Shown: positions 8,795 through 16,812, counted from the stretch's first letter. The stretch: DNA of 64,000 bases from Actinomyces sp. B33 (GCF_028437565.1 NZ_JAMRYR010000005.1:62001-126000), one strand, 5' to 3'. The notes: generated by a model from the letters alone, not told the origin. A program made the numbers and translations.

Positions 8795-8865
8795 TCCGCC
8801 CTGGTGTAACGGCAGCACATGGGTTTTTGGTGCCTTTGGTCCGGGTTCGAGTCCTGGGGGCGGAG
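8795..8865 (+). tRNA. tRNA-Gln (anticodon TTG)
   Basis: A 71-nt cloverleaf: acceptor TCCGCCC (8795-8801) pairs with GGGCGGA (8858-8864), discriminator G8865, and CCA is not encoded. The D arm has GTG...CAC with AACGGC. The anticodon loop is TTTTGGT (8825-8831) with UUG at 8827-8829. The T arm is CCGGG-TTCGAGT-CCTGG (8841-8857). The anticodon stem is unusually weak: TGGGT against GCCTT gives two G-C pairs, two wobble pairs and one T-T mismatch. The position directly before glmU is common in actinobacteria. A CACAAT sequence at 8776-8781 may be the -10 element. Confidence 0.88.
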
Positions 8866-8898
8866 CGATTCGGGAGGCACCGACCACGGAGGACGACG

Positions 8899-9939
8899 AT
8901 GACCCGACCCGCAGCAGTGATTGTCCTGGCCGCGGGCCAGGGGACCCGGATGCGCTCCGACCTGCCCAAAGTGGTCCACCCCGTCGCCGGACTGTCGATG
9001 ATCGGCCACGCCCTGCGGGCCGGGGCGGGCCTGAACCCGGGACGCCTCGTCGCCGTCGTCCGCCACCAGCGCGACCTCGTGGCCGCCGAGATCTCCCGCG
9101 TCGCGCCCGACGCCCTCATCGCCGACCAGGACGAGATCCCCGGGACCGGGCGCGCCGTCCTCTGCGGACTGACGGCCCTCGACGCCGCCGAGGGCCCCGT
9201 CCACGGGACCCTCCTCGTCACCTACGGCGACGTCCCCATGCTGTCGACCGGCACCCTCGCGGCCCTCGTCGACGCCCACGAATCCCAGGGCAACGCCGTC
9301 ACCGTCCTGACGAGCAGAGTCGACGACCCCACCGGCTACGGGCGCATCATCCGCGACGCCACCGGCGTCGTCACCGCCATCGTCGAGCAGCGCGACGCCA
9401 CCGCCGAGCAGGCCGCCATCACCGAGATCAACGCCGGCATCTACGCCTTCGACGCCGACTTCCTGCGCGACGCCCTCGCGTCGGTCGGCTCCGACAACGA
9501 CCAGGGGGAGGTCTACCTCACGGACGTCCTCGCCGCCGCGGCCCCCGTCGGGCGCAGCGCCGGCGCCCTCGAACTGGCCGACGCCTGGCAGTGCCAGGGG
9601 TGCAACGACCGCGCTCAACTGGCCGAACTCGGGGCCGAGCTCAACCGACGGATCTGCCTGGCCCACATGCGCGCCGGCGTGACGATCGTCGACCCCTCCT
9701 CGACGTGGATCGACGTCGACGTCGTCATCGGCGCGGACACGACGATCCTGCCGGGCACGTGCCTGCGCGGGACGACGACGATCGGCTCCGGGTGTGAGAT
9801 CGGTCCCGCCGCTACGCTCAAAGCCGCGCAAGTGGGCGACCGGGCGACGATCCCCACCGCATGGGTGGAGGACGCGGTCGTCCCAACCGATACGATGGTC
9901 CCACCATTCAGCGTCATCGGAGGGGCTGACAGGTCCTGA
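8899..9939 (+). CDS. glmU: GlmU-type UDP-GlcNAc pyrophosphorylase lacking most of the acetyltransferase domain
   Basis: GlmU normally makes UDP-GlcNAc by acetylating glucosamine-1-phosphate and then transferring UMP. Here the uridylyltransferase half is complete: LAAGQGTRM (10-18), Lys24 in LPKVVH, PGTGRAV, GDVPM with Asp110, GYGRI, INAGIYAF and NDQGEVYLTD, then the WQCQGCNDRAQL linker. The protein stops after 346 residues, against about 450-480 usually. Only the first few left-handed beta-helix hexapeptide turns (VVIGADTTILPGT, TIGSGCEIGP) are present, and it ends PPFSVIGGADRS. The acetyl-CoA and glucosamine-1-phosphate catalytic region is missing. ATG at 8899 follows GGAGG. The prs gene begins 38 nt after the stop, so no missing codons follow in another frame. 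Confidence 0.88.
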   Translation: MTRPAAVIVLAAGQGTRMRSDLPKVVHPVAGLSMIGHALRAGAGLNPGRLVAVVRHQRDLVAAEISRVAPDALIADQDEIPGTGRAVLCGLTALDAAEGPVHGTLLVTYGDVPMLSTGTLAALVDAHESQGNAVTVLTSRVDDPTGYGRIIRDATGVVTAIVEQRDATAEQAAITEINAGIYAFDADFLRDALASVGSDNDQGEVYLTDVLAAAAPVGRSAGALELADAWQCQGCNDRAQLAELGAELNRRICLAHMRAGVTIVDPSSTWIDVDVVIGADTTILPGTCLRGTTTIGSGCEIGPAATLKAAQVGDRATIPTAWVEDAVVPTDTMVPPFSVIGGADRS

Positions 9940-9977
9940 AAGAGCCCGATCCATCGGGGCATAGGGAGGAACGCCGC

Positions 9978-10949
9978 ATGAGCGGACTGGTCACCAGCGG
10001 AGAGAAGAGCCTCGTCCTCGTGTCTGGGCGCGCGCACCTGGACCTGGCGAATCGGGTGGGCGAGGAGATCGGCTGCGGCGTCTCCCCCGTCACCGCCTAC
10101 GACTTCGCCTCCGGCGAGATCTACGTCCGCTTCAACGAGTCCGTGCGGGGCGCCGACGTGTTCGTCCTCCAGTCCCACACCGGCGACATCAACAAGTGGC
10201 TGATGGAGCAGCTCATCATGATCGATGCCGCCAAGCGGGCGTCGGCCAAGCGCATCACCGCGGTCGCCCCCTTCTACCCGTACTCCCGACAGGACAAGAA
10301 GCACCAGGGCCGCGAGCCGATCTCCGCGCGGCTCGTCGCCGACCTGTTCAAGACGGCCGGCGCCGACCGGGTGATGAGCGTCGACCTGCACGCCTCCCAG
10401 GAGCAGGGCTTCTTCGACGGCCCCGTCGACCACCTCTTCGCCATGCCCGTCCTCGTCGATTACGTGCGCACGCGCGTCGACCTGGCCAACACCGTCATGG
10501 TCTCCCCCGATGCGGGGCGCATCCGCGTCGCCGAGAAGTGGTCGTCCAAGCTCGGCGGATGCCCGCTGGCCTTCGTCCACAAGACGCGCGACACGACCCG
10601 GCCGAACGTCGCGGTCGCCAACCGGGTCGTCGGCGACGTCGCCGGCAAGCAGTGCATCCTCGTCGACGACATGATCGACACGGCCGGCACGATCACCGAG
10701 GCCGTCAAGGTCCTCACCGACGCGGGGGCCTCGAAGGTCATCATCGCCGCCACTCACGGGATCCTCTCCGACCCCGCGGCCCGTCGCCTCTCCGAGTCCG
10801 GCGCCGACGAGGTCGTCATCACGGACACCCTGCCGATCCCCGTGGACAAGCGCTTCGACCGCCTGACGATCCTGTCGATCGCGCCGCTGCTCGCCCGCGC
10901 GATCCGCGAGGTCTTCGACGACGGTTCCGTCACATCCCTCTTCGACTGA
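9978..10949 (+). CDS. prs: Ribose-phosphate pyrophosphokinase (PRPP synthetase)
   Basis: Prs transfers pyrophosphate from ATP to ribose-5-phosphate, giving PRPP for nucleotide, histidine and tryptophan synthesis. The 323-residue protein shows the class I features: SGEIYVRFNESVRGADVFVLQS at the N-terminus, the flexible loop PFYPYSRQDKKHQGREPISA, the metal-binding SVDLHASQEQGFF, and the PRPP-binding loop LVDDMIDTAGT near residues 228-238. AGGGAGGA precedes the ATG at 9978. Location directly after glmU is conserved among Gram-positive bacteria and suggests one operon. Confidence 0.97.
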   Translation: MSGLVTSGEKSLVLVSGRAHLDLANRVGEEIGCGVSPVTAYDFASGEIYVRFNESVRGADVFVLQSHTGDINKWLMEQLIMIDAAKRASAKRITAVAPFYPYSRQDKKHQGREPISARLVADLFKTAGADRVMSVDLHASQEQGFFDGPVDHLFAMPVLVDYVRTRVDLANTVMVSPDAGRIRVAEKWSSKLGGCPLAFVHKTRDTTRPNVAVANRVVGDVAGKQCILVDDMIDTAGTITEAVKVLTDAGASKVIIAATHGILSDPAARRLSESGADEVVITDTLPIPVDKRFDRLTILSIAPLLARAIREVFDDGSVTSLFD

Positions 10950-11095
10950 TTCGTCCGCCGGGGCGCCGCTGAGGTACCCTGGCCCAGTTGCTCCGGCGAG
11001 GGCGGCCCCGGCCGCCGTGATCGACAGGGCCTCCCGCGTTCGCGCAGGGGTTCATCGACGCCGGTGCGTTCCCAAGAGCCCCAGGAGGAAAACCC

Positions 11096-11392
11096 ATGAG
11101 CGACAAGCCCGTTCTCACCGCCCAGGTCCGCACCGAGTTCGGCAAGGGCGCCGCCCGCCGCGCGCGCCGCGCCGGCCTCGTCCCCGCCGTCGTCTACGGC
11201 GCCGGCACCGAGCTCGTCCACCTCGACGTCCCCCAGCACGACCTCTTCCTCATCGTCCGCGGCACCCGCGGCGGCCAGCAGGTCGAGCTCACCGTCGACG
11301 GCTCCTCCTACGACGTCGTCGTCGGCGAGATCCAGCGCCACCCGGTCAGCCGCGAGCTGCTCCACGTCGACTTCGTCGTCGCCACGGCCTGA
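11096..11392 (+). CDS. rplY: 50S ribosomal protein L25 (short form)
   Basis: A 98-residue L25, the 5S rRNA-binding ribosomal protein. It has the diagnostic VRTEFGKGAARRARRAGLVPAVVYGAG start, the mid-region HLDVPQHDL, and the C-terminal HPVSRELLHVDF. It corresponds to the single-domain form and lacks the C-terminal CTC domain present in many actinobacterial homologues. The ATG at 11096 is preceded by CCAGGAGGAAAA, a strong ribosome-binding site. A 147-nt gap to prs probably holds its own promoter. A strong hairpin follows the stop codon. Confidence 0.93.
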   Translation: MSDKPVLTAQVRTEFGKGAARRARRAGLVPAVVYGAGTELVHLDVPQHDLFLIVRGTRGGQQVELTVDGSSYDVVVGEIQRHPVSRELLHVDFVVATA

Positions 11393-11410
11393 CGCCGGCA
11401 CCGAGTCCCG

Positions 11411-11444
11411 ACGGGGGACGGATCCCACGGGATCCGTCCCCCGT
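11411..11444 (+). terminator. Hairpin terminator after rplY
   Basis: A perfect 16-bp inverted repeat (11411-11426 and 11429-11444) separated by only AC, so the real loop includes inner bases. It lies 19 nt after the rplY stop. There is no U-run beyond TTCG. Confidence 0.7.
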
Positions 11445-11568
11445 TCGCGCACCCGCAGCCGTCCGAGCACGGGTCGATCCCGTGTGGGAGGGGCAACACG
11501 GCGGCGCATCCGGCGGGGACGACTGGTAGCGTGGCAATCCGTTGACGGCTTGCGATGAAAGGCCCTTC

Positions 11569-12843
11569 GTGAACAAGCAGATGATGGCAGGCGGCGTCGC
11601 GGTCCTCGCGGCCGCGTCCTTGAGCGGATGCGCCTCGAACCTCCCCCAGTCCACCCCGACCTCCGTGACCGGAACGGACCGGGCCGTGGTGTGCGCGGCG
11701 CTCGGCGAGGACGGCGCCGAGGCGCTGGGCCCCCGGGCGCTGGCCGACGCGGTCGAGGCCGCCGCCGAGTCGCTCGGAGCGGACTCGCGCACGGCCTCGG
11801 GCCCGAAGGCGGCGACCTCCCTCGCCGACGCCGGGTGCACCCTCATCATCGCGGCGGATCAGTCCCTGACCGCCGACCTCATCGCCGTCGCCGACGAGCA
11901 CCCCGACGTCGACGTCGCCCTCCTGGGAGGGGCCCTCAGCGGCCCTCAGGGGGAGGACTACCGCCGCGACAACGCGGCCGCCGTCGACCTGCGCCTGTCC
12001 GAGGCCGCCTACCTCGCCGGCTACGCGGCCGCCGGCATGACGACGACCGGGACCCTCGGCGTCGTCGGAGGAACCGATGACGCCCTGACCCAGGGGGCGA
12101 TGGACGGGTTCGCCCAGGGCGTCGACGCCTACAACCGATCCAAGGGGACCTCGATCCGCGTCCTGGGTTGGGACCCCCTCGCGCTGAGCGGCGCGCTCGC
12201 CTCGACCGCCGACGGGGTCGAGGCCGCGGCGGCCGAGATGATCGCCGAGGGCGCCGACATCATCATGCCCGTCGCCGGAGAGGCGAGCGCAGGGGCGTTC
12301 TCGGCCCTGGCCGCATCGGGCAACCCCCTGGCCCGGGTCATCACGACCGGGGCGACGACCACCGATCTGCGCGCGGGCCAGGCCGTTGCGGCGGATGGGG
12401 ACGCCCAGTCCGCCGGCTCCGCCCAGTCCGGAGAGACGGCCCAGTCCGGCCCGGCCCCCCAGTCGGGCGACGAGGCCGGCTCCGACCGCTCCGATGCGAC
12501 CGCCCAGTCCGGCGTCGGCCCGCGCGAAGAAGCCCAAGCCGACGACGACTTCTCCCAGGACTACCTCGACCGCGTCGGCGTCCCCGTCCTCACCGGGATC
12601 GTCACCCGCCTCGACGAGATCGTCGCCGACCTCGCCGAGCGGAGCATCCGAGGCGAGATCGGACCCGATCCGATCGTCTACTCGACGGCGGACGGGCGCG
12701 TCCACCTCGCCGGATTCGCCGACGCCGCCGCGCTGATGTCGCCGGAGCTGACCTCGGATCTGACCGCGCTGCGCGAAAGGATCGACTCGGGCGACCTGAT
12801 CGTCGCCACGGCCTTCGACCTGGCCGACGCCGACCGGAAGTGA
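11569..12843 (+). CDS. BMP/PnrA-type substrate-binding lipoprotein with a QSG-rich insert
   Basis: A 424-residue secreted lipoprotein. The GTG at 11569 follows GAAAGG, and the signal peptide ends in the lipobox LSGC with Cys21 as lipid anchor. The mature part has the Bmp family pattern (VVCAALG, EAAYLAGYAAAGMTTTGTLGVVGGTDDALTQGAMDGFAQGVDAYN), that is, a periplasmic-binding fold related to nucleoside-binding PnrA. Between about residues 277 and 320 the protein carries a low-complexity insert with repeated AQSG/PQSG units rich in Ser, Gln, Gly and Ala, which interrupts the fold. No ABC transporter genes adjoin it, so it may be an orphan receptor or a surface protein. Its stop overlaps the next gene's GTG. 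Confidence 0.8.
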   Translation: MNKQMMAGGVAVLAAASLSGCASNLPQSTPTSVTGTDRAVVCAALGEDGAEALGPRALADAVEAAAESLGADSRTASGPKAATSLADAGCTLIIAADQSLTADLIAVADEHPDVDVALLGGALSGPQGEDYRRDNAAAVDLRLSEAAYLAGYAAAGMTTTGTLGVVGGTDDALTQGAMDGFAQGVDAYNRSKGTSIRVLGWDPLALSGALASTADGVEAAAAEMIAEGADIIMPVAGEASAGAFSALAASGNPLARVITTGATTTDLRAGQAVAADGDAQSAGSAQSGETAQSGPAPQSGDEAGSDRSDATAQSGVGPREEAQADDDFSQDYLDRVGVPVLTGIVTRLDEIVADLAERSIRGEIGPDPIVYSTADGRVHLAGFADAAALMSPELTSDLTALRERIDSGDLIVATAFDLADADRK

Positions 12844-13427
12844 CGCCGGTGCCCCGGCCCGCCTCCTACCCCCGGCAGGTCGATGCGACGACCTGCGGGA
12901 TCGCGGCGCTCGCCGTCGTCGCCGCTCGCTCCGAGGCGTCCCCCGACTACCTCGGCGCCGGGCCCGAATCCATCGTCCGCCACCAGAAGGCCCTCCACGT
13001 CGTCGCCTCGCGCGTCGGGATGCCGTGGCCCCGATCCCTGGGGACCTCCCCGTGGGCCCTCGCCCGCCTCGCCTCCGCCGCCACCGGCAGGCGCTACCGG
13101 AGCGCCATCGGCCGCCGGCTCCGCGCCGCCATCGACCGGGGCCTCGACCACGGCGACGTCTTCGTCTACACCGGGGGAGGGCCCCAATGGTGGAGCCGAT
13201 GGATCCCCCGGCACGTCGTCGCCGTCCTCGCCGACGGACCCGATCCCCGCGACGGATGCTACGACGTGTACGAGCCGTCCTCCGGCCTCATCCACCGCGT
13301 CGACGCCGACGGATTCCTCACCGGGGCCGCGGGCGGGCGAGCCGCCCGCGGCAACTGGCGCCGGGCCCTCCTCGTCCTCGCCCCCGAGCCCCTCCGGGAG
13401 GGGCCGACCCGAGCCTGCCGACGCTGA
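12840..13427 (+). CDS. C39-like cysteine peptidase fold protein
   Basis: A 195-residue protein beginning at GTG 12840, overlapping the lipoprotein stop as GTGA. It has the layout of papain-like C39 peptidases: PRQVDATTCGIAALAVVAA with candidate nucleophile Cys19 preceded by Gln13, RHVVAVL with candidate His125, and DVYEPSSG (142-149), the position of the third catalytic residue. There is no evident signal peptide, membrane segment or ABC exporter domain, so it is not a bacteriocin-processing transporter. The substrate is unknown. Tight coupling to a lipoprotein gene suggests they work together, but nothing in the sequence proves it. Confidence 0.65.
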   Translation: MTPVPRPASYPRQVDATTCGIAALAVVAARSEASPDYLGAGPESIVRHQKALHVVASRVGMPWPRSLGTSPWALARLASAATGRRYRSAIGRRLRAAIDRGLDHGDVFVYTGGGPQWWSRWIPRHVVAVLADGPDPRDGCYDVYEPSSGLIHRVDADGFLTGAAGGRAARGNWRRALLVLAPEPLREGPTRACRR

Positions 13428-13763
13428 GCCCCTGGAACGGCGTCGACGCCGAGGGCCGCGAGCACCTCGATGAGGGAGCGCCAGCGGGCGCCCACCCGCT
13501 CCATCAGGAAGGCCGCGAGCCCCACGACGGCCCCGTCCCCCGGGAAAACGGTTCGTCAGCGGGGAGGCGTCGCCGGCCCTGGCGGGGCGTCGAGTCGGGC
13601 GGGAGCATCGGCGCCGGCGTGCACCCCATCGGGCTGGCGGCGCCCGGGTACCCGGGCGCGCGGGCGAAACCGTGCTCGACCCGGATATCCTGCAGGGGCG
13701 CCGCCCCAGATCGCGGCCCGCGCCGCCGGTGCCAGGCCGGCGCCTTCGAGGAATGAGGACCCC
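13428..13763. other. 336-nt intergenic region without a convincing gene
   Basis: No ORF here has both a plausible start and family resemblance. On the minus strand around 13525-13430 a short frame reads GLAAFLMERVGARWRSLIEV, which looks protein-like, but it runs into low-complexity sequence and overlaps the 3' end of the C39-like gene antisense, so at most it is a remnant. A TATCCT at 13686-13691 could be the -10 element for the LOG-family gene, which starts at 13764. No strong hairpin was noticed. Confidence 0.4.
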
Positions 13764-14507
13764 ATGACCGACGCCCCCCGCACGTCCTACCAGCGCGGCC
13801 CCGTGATCCTGCGCGGACCCCAGATCCCCACCGAGACCTCCGACACTCGGCTCCTGCGCGAGCAGCGCGGATCCGACTGGGTCCACGAGGACCCGTGGCG
13901 GGTCCTGCGCATCCAGTCGGAGTTCGTCGAGGGGTTCGGCGCCCTGACCGAGGTCGGCCCCGCGATCTCCGTGTTCGGGTCGGCCCGCACCCCCCAGGAC
14001 TCCCCCTATTGGCGGGCCGCCTACCGCATCGGCCAGATGCTCGTCGACCGCGGGTACGCGGTCATCACCGGCGGCGGCCCGGGGGCCATGGAGGCGGCGA
14101 ACAAAGGGGCGTGGGACGCGGGCGGCAAGTCCGTGGGGCTCGGCATCGAGCTGCCCCACGAGCAGAAACTCAACCAGTGGGTCAACATCGGCATCAACTT
14201 CCGCTACTTCTTCGCGCGCAAGACGATGTTCCTCAAGTACTCGACGGGCTTCATCGCCATGCCCGGCGGGTTCGGGACGATGGACGAGCTCTTCGAGGCC
14301 CTGACCCTCGTCCAGACCGGCAAGGTCGGCTCCTTCCCGATCGTCCTCGTCGGCACCTCCTACTGGGCGGGGCTCATCGACTGGATCGAGGACCGGATGA
14401 TCGGCGAGACGATGATCACCCCGGGGGACGAGGCCCTCGTCCACGTCGTCGACGACGAGGAGGAGGCCGTTCGCCTCGTCCTCGGCGACCCGATGCCCCC
14501 CGCCTGA
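13764..14507 (+). CDS. LOG-family (TIGR00730) Rossmann-fold protein
   Basis: A 247-residue member of the LOG/YvdD family, often annotated as lysine decarboxylase but in studied cases a cytokinin-nucleotide phosphoribohydrolase. The nucleotide-binding signature is present: SVFGSARTPQDSPYW, ITGGGPGAMEAANKGAWDAGGKSVGLGIELPHEQ, and PGGFGTMDELFEALTLVQTGK near residues 167-187. These include the PGGxGTxxE motif that carries the catalytic Glu. The ATG at 13764 follows GAGGAATGAGGA. An upstream open extension is GC-rich noise. Its position before DUF3117 resembles the mycobacterial Rv1205-Rv1211 region. The natural substrate in this organism is unknown. Confidence 0.92.
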   Translation: MTDAPRTSYQRGPVILRGPQIPTETSDTRLLREQRGSDWVHEDPWRVLRIQSEFVEGFGALTEVGPAISVFGSARTPQDSPYWRAAYRIGQMLVDRGYAVITGGGPGAMEAANKGAWDAGGKSVGLGIELPHEQKLNQWVNIGINFRYFFARKTMFLKYSTGFIAMPGGFGTMDELFEALTLVQTGKVGSFPIVLVGTSYWAGLIDWIEDRMIGETMITPGDEALVHVVDDEEEAVRLVLGDPMPPA

Positions 14508-14550
14508 GGCGAATCTGCGCCTTTGCGCGCACCAACGGGCCGCTCCTTGG

Positions 14551-14556
14551 TAAAAT
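14551..14556 (+). promoter_or_regulatory. Probable -10 element for the DUF3117 gene
   Basis: TAAAAT stands out in GC-rich sequence 60 nt before the DUF3117 start. A TTGCGC lies further upstream but with too long a spacing (22 nt), so only the -10 is proposed. Confidence 0.45.
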
Positions 14557-14615
14557 GGGCGGGTCCGCTGCGGCGCGCCCCGTGCCGCCAGCCCAGCACA
14601 AGAGGAGCGCAGCCC

Positions 14616-14780
14616 ATGGCAGCCATGAAGCCCAGGACCGGTGACGGACCGCTGGAGGCAACGAAAGAGGGACGCGGCATCGTCATGCGCATCCCCAGCG
14701 AGGGCGGCGGCCGTCTGGTCATCGAACTGACCCCCGACGAGGCCTCCGAGCTCGCCCAGGCGCTCAGCGCCGCAGTCTGA
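14616..14780 (+). CDS. DUF3117 small conserved actinobacterial protein
   Basis: A 54-residue protein starting MAAMKPRTGDGPLEATKEG, continuing GRGIVMRIPSEGGGRLVIEL and ending in TPDEASELAQALSAAV. This is close to the canonical DUF3117 sequence found almost unchanged across Actinobacteria, where the protein is short (about 55-75 residues) and of unknown function. AGAGGAG lies upstream of the ATG at 14616. A Met three codons later is the alternative start. The compact basic N-terminus and acidic C-terminus suggest a soluble cytoplasmic protein. The gene is monocistronic, between a clear -10 and a strong terminator. Confidence 0.93.
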   Translation: MAAMKPRTGDGPLEATKEGRGIVMRIPSEGGGRLVIELTPDEASELAQALSAAV

Positions 14781-14794
14781 CCCGACGCTCGTAG

Positions 14795-14831
14795 GCGACG
14801 CCCCCGTCCCAGGATCGGACGGGGGCGTCGC
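14795..14831. terminator. Bidirectional terminator between DUF3117 and O-methyltransferase genes
   Basis: A perfect 15-bp stem (14795-14809 with 14817-14831) and a 7-nt loop CAGGATC sit between convergent genes. Confidence 0.75.
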
Positions 14832-14855
14832 CCGTCCTGGGCGACCCCGGGCCCC

Positions 14856-15485
14856 TCAGCGCTTGACGGCGACCGCCAGGCCGTCGCCGACGGGCAGCAC
14901 CGCGGAGACGAACTCCTCCGAATCGCGCAGGAAGTGGACGACCTCGCGGCACACGACCGTCTCCGCGTCGCGGCGCGCCGGATCGGAGACCTGGTCGCGC
15001 CACAGGGCGTGGACGAAGGCGACGGTCCCGCCGGGACGCAGGACCCGCACCGCGTGATCGAGGTAGGCGGGGGCCTCGGAGACCTCGGCGTCGAGGACCA
15101 TCATGTCGTAGCCGCGCGCCGCCATCCTCGGCAGGACGTCGAGGGCGCGTCCGGCGATCAGGCGGGTCCTCTGAGAGGACACGCCGGCGGCAGAGAACGC
15201 CCGTCGCGCGTGCTTGTGGAACTCGACCTCGTGATCGATCGACGTGAGGACCCCGTCGGCGGCCATCCCGTCGAGCAGCCACAGGCCCGACACCCCCGCG
15301 CCCGTGCCGACTTCGAGGACGGCGCGCGCCCCCGACACGGCGGCGAGCATCCGCAGGGCCGCGCCCTGGCCGGGCGTCACCGGCTCGGCGCCGAGCTCCG
15401 CGGCGGTCGCGCGGGCCTGGGTGACGATCTCGCGTTCGGGGATGTAATCCTCGGCGTACACCCAGGTCTGGGCCTTGTCAGCCAT
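14856..15485 (-). CDS. Class I SAM-dependent O-methyltransferase (family 3)
   Basis: A 209-residue methyltransferase of the catechol/caffeoyl-CoA O-methyltransferase type. It contains EIVTQARATAAELGAEPVTPGQGAALRMLA, the SAM motif VLEVGTGAGVSGLWLL (56-71), SIDHEVEFHKHARRAF, and DMMVLDAEVSEAPAYLDHAVRVLRPGG. The start at 15485 (MADKAQTWVYAEDYIP) follows GAAAGG; a longer upstream frame lacks a better site. The same protein lies next to sigE in mycobacteria (Rv1220c). Here sigE and tatB are absent, and mrp follows directly on the same strand. The substrate is unknown. Confidence 0.88.
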   Translation of the reverse strand: MADKAQTWVYAEDYIPEREIVTQARATAAELGAEPVTPGQGAALRMLAAVSGARAVLEVGTGAGVSGLWLLDGMAADGVLTSIDHEVEFHKHARRAFSAAGVSSQRTRLIAGRALDVLPRMAARGYDMMVLDAEVSEAPAYLDHAVRVLRPGGTVAFVHALWRDQVSDPARRDAETVVCREVVHFLRDSEEFVSAVLPVGDGLAVAVKR

Positions 15486-15567
15486 TGCGGCCGCCTTTCG
15501 CAGGAACAACAGGAACGAGTGGAACACTCCAACACTAGCGCCCGAAGGGCGCGCATCGGGGGACGGC

Positions 15568-16698
15568 TCAGCGCCGGACGGGGGAGACGCCGAGGGGACG
15601 GCCCGCCAGCCCCCGCTCGACGGAGCCCAGGGACGCGGCCAGGGAGGAGAGGACGTCGGCGGCCGGACCGGAGCCGACCGCGACCGGACGGCCCTCGTCG
15701 CCCCCCTCGCGCAGCGCGATGTCGAGCGGCACCTGGCCCAGCAGCGGGACCTCGTAGCCGAGGTGGGCGCTCAGGCGCGCCGACACGGACCGTCCGCCGC
15801 CCTCGCCGAAGATCTCGAGGCGCGACCCGTCGGCCTGGGGCAGGTACGACATGTTCTCGATGACGCCGACGACCTTCTGCTCGGTCTGGGAGGCGATGGA
15901 CCCGGCCCGCTCGGCGACCTCGGCGGCGGCGACCTGCGGGGTCGTGACGACGACGATCTGGGAGGAGGGCAGGAGCTGGGCGACGGAGATCGCCACGTCG
16001 CCGGTGCCCGGGGGCATGTCGATGAGGAGGACGTCGAGGTCGCCCCAGAACACGTCGGCGAGGAACTGCTGAAGGGCCCGGTGGAGCATCGGGCCGCGCC
16101 AGATCACGGGCTGGCCGTCGGGGACGAACATGCCGATGGAGATCACCTTGACGCCGCAGGCGCCGACGGGGGGGATGATCATCCCGTCGATGACCTGCGG
16201 CTCGTGGTCGACGCCGAGCATCCGGGGGATGGAGAAGCCGTAGATGTCGGCGTCCATGACGCCGACCTTGAGACCGGACTGGGCCATGGAGGCGGCCAGG
16301 TTCGCCGTCATCGAGGACTTGCCGACGCCGCCCTTGCCGGAGGTGACGGCCAGGACGCGGGTGAGGGATCCGGGCTGGGCGAAGGGGATCTCCCGCTCGG
16401 CGCGGCCGCCGTTGAGTTTCTCGCGCAGGGCCTTCTTCTGCTCGTCGTTCATCACGCCCATGTCGACGGCGACGGAGTCGACCCCGTCGAGGGCCCCGAC
16501 CTTCTGCTCGATGTCGGCTCCGATGGGGCCCCGCAGCGGGCATCCCGCGGTCGTCAGGAGCACGTGGACGCGCACGGCGCCGCCGTCGATGTCGATGAGG
16601 TCGGGGGAGACCATGTCGAGGTCGGTGATGGGGCGGCGGATCTCCGGGTCGATGACGGCGCTGAGGGCCTCCATGACCTGTTCTCTGGTGACAGTCAT
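15568..16698 (-). CDS. mrp: Mrp/ApbC-type iron-sulfur cluster carrier ATPase
   Basis: A 376-residue P-loop ATPase. Residues 1-95 are a MIP18/DUF59 domain (ALSAVIDPEIRRPITDLDMV, with TAGCPLRG). The deviant Walker A SGKGGVGKSS (120-129) opens the ParA/MinD-like domain, followed by DADIYGFSIPRML, LLIDMPPGTGD and VIENMSYL. Mrp proteins bind and transfer Fe-S clusters. The C-x2-C motif seen in many homologues near VIENMSYLPQ is not present here (LPQADGSR follows), so cluster ligation may differ. The ATG at 16698 is preceded by TAGGAT at leaderless spacing. The order mrp, DUF1003, MgtE_N/CBS is conserved with mycobacteria. Confidence 0.92.
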   Translation of the reverse strand: MTVTREQVMEALSAVIDPEIRRPITDLDMVSPDLIDIDGGAVRVHVLLTTAGCPLRGPIGADIEQKVGALDGVDSVAVDMGVMNDEQKKALREKLNGGRAEREIPFAQPGSLTRVLAVTSGKGGVGKSSMTANLAASMAQSGLKVGVMDADIYGFSIPRMLGVDHEPQVIDGMIIPPVGACGVKVISIGMFVPDGQPVIWRGPMLHRALQQFLADVFWGDLDVLLIDMPPGTGDVAISVAQLLPSSQIVVVTTPQVAAAEVAERAGSIASQTEQKVVGVIENMSYLPQADGSRLEIFGEGGGRSVSARLSAHLGYEVPLLGQVPLDIALREGGDEGRPVAVGSGPAADVLSSLAASLGSVERGLAGRPLGVSPVRR

Positions 16699-16812
16699 GG
16701 ACCCATCCTAGGAGCCGGGCGGCCGGGCCTTCCACGCGAGAGGCCCGTCGCCCGGCGGGTGCGCCAGGTGTGCACGCCGAGGGGGCGGGGACGGTCGGAT
16801 GCCCCGGCGGGC

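Noticed and set aside
7455-9221. 588-residue minus-strand frame spanning marR, tetR and tRNA
   Set aside because: Only its C-terminal 176 residues are MarR; the rest runs through the TetR gene in another frame and across the tRNA.
13259-13525. Short minus-strand frame with a protein-like stretch (GLAAFLMERVGARWRSLIEV)
   Set aside because: It overlaps the C39-like gene antisense, becomes low-complexity and has no clear start or family; kept only as a remark in the intergenic entry.
14523-14615. N-terminal extension of the DUF3117 protein
   Set aside because: The family begins at MAAMKPRTGDG and the ribosome-binding site precedes that ATG.
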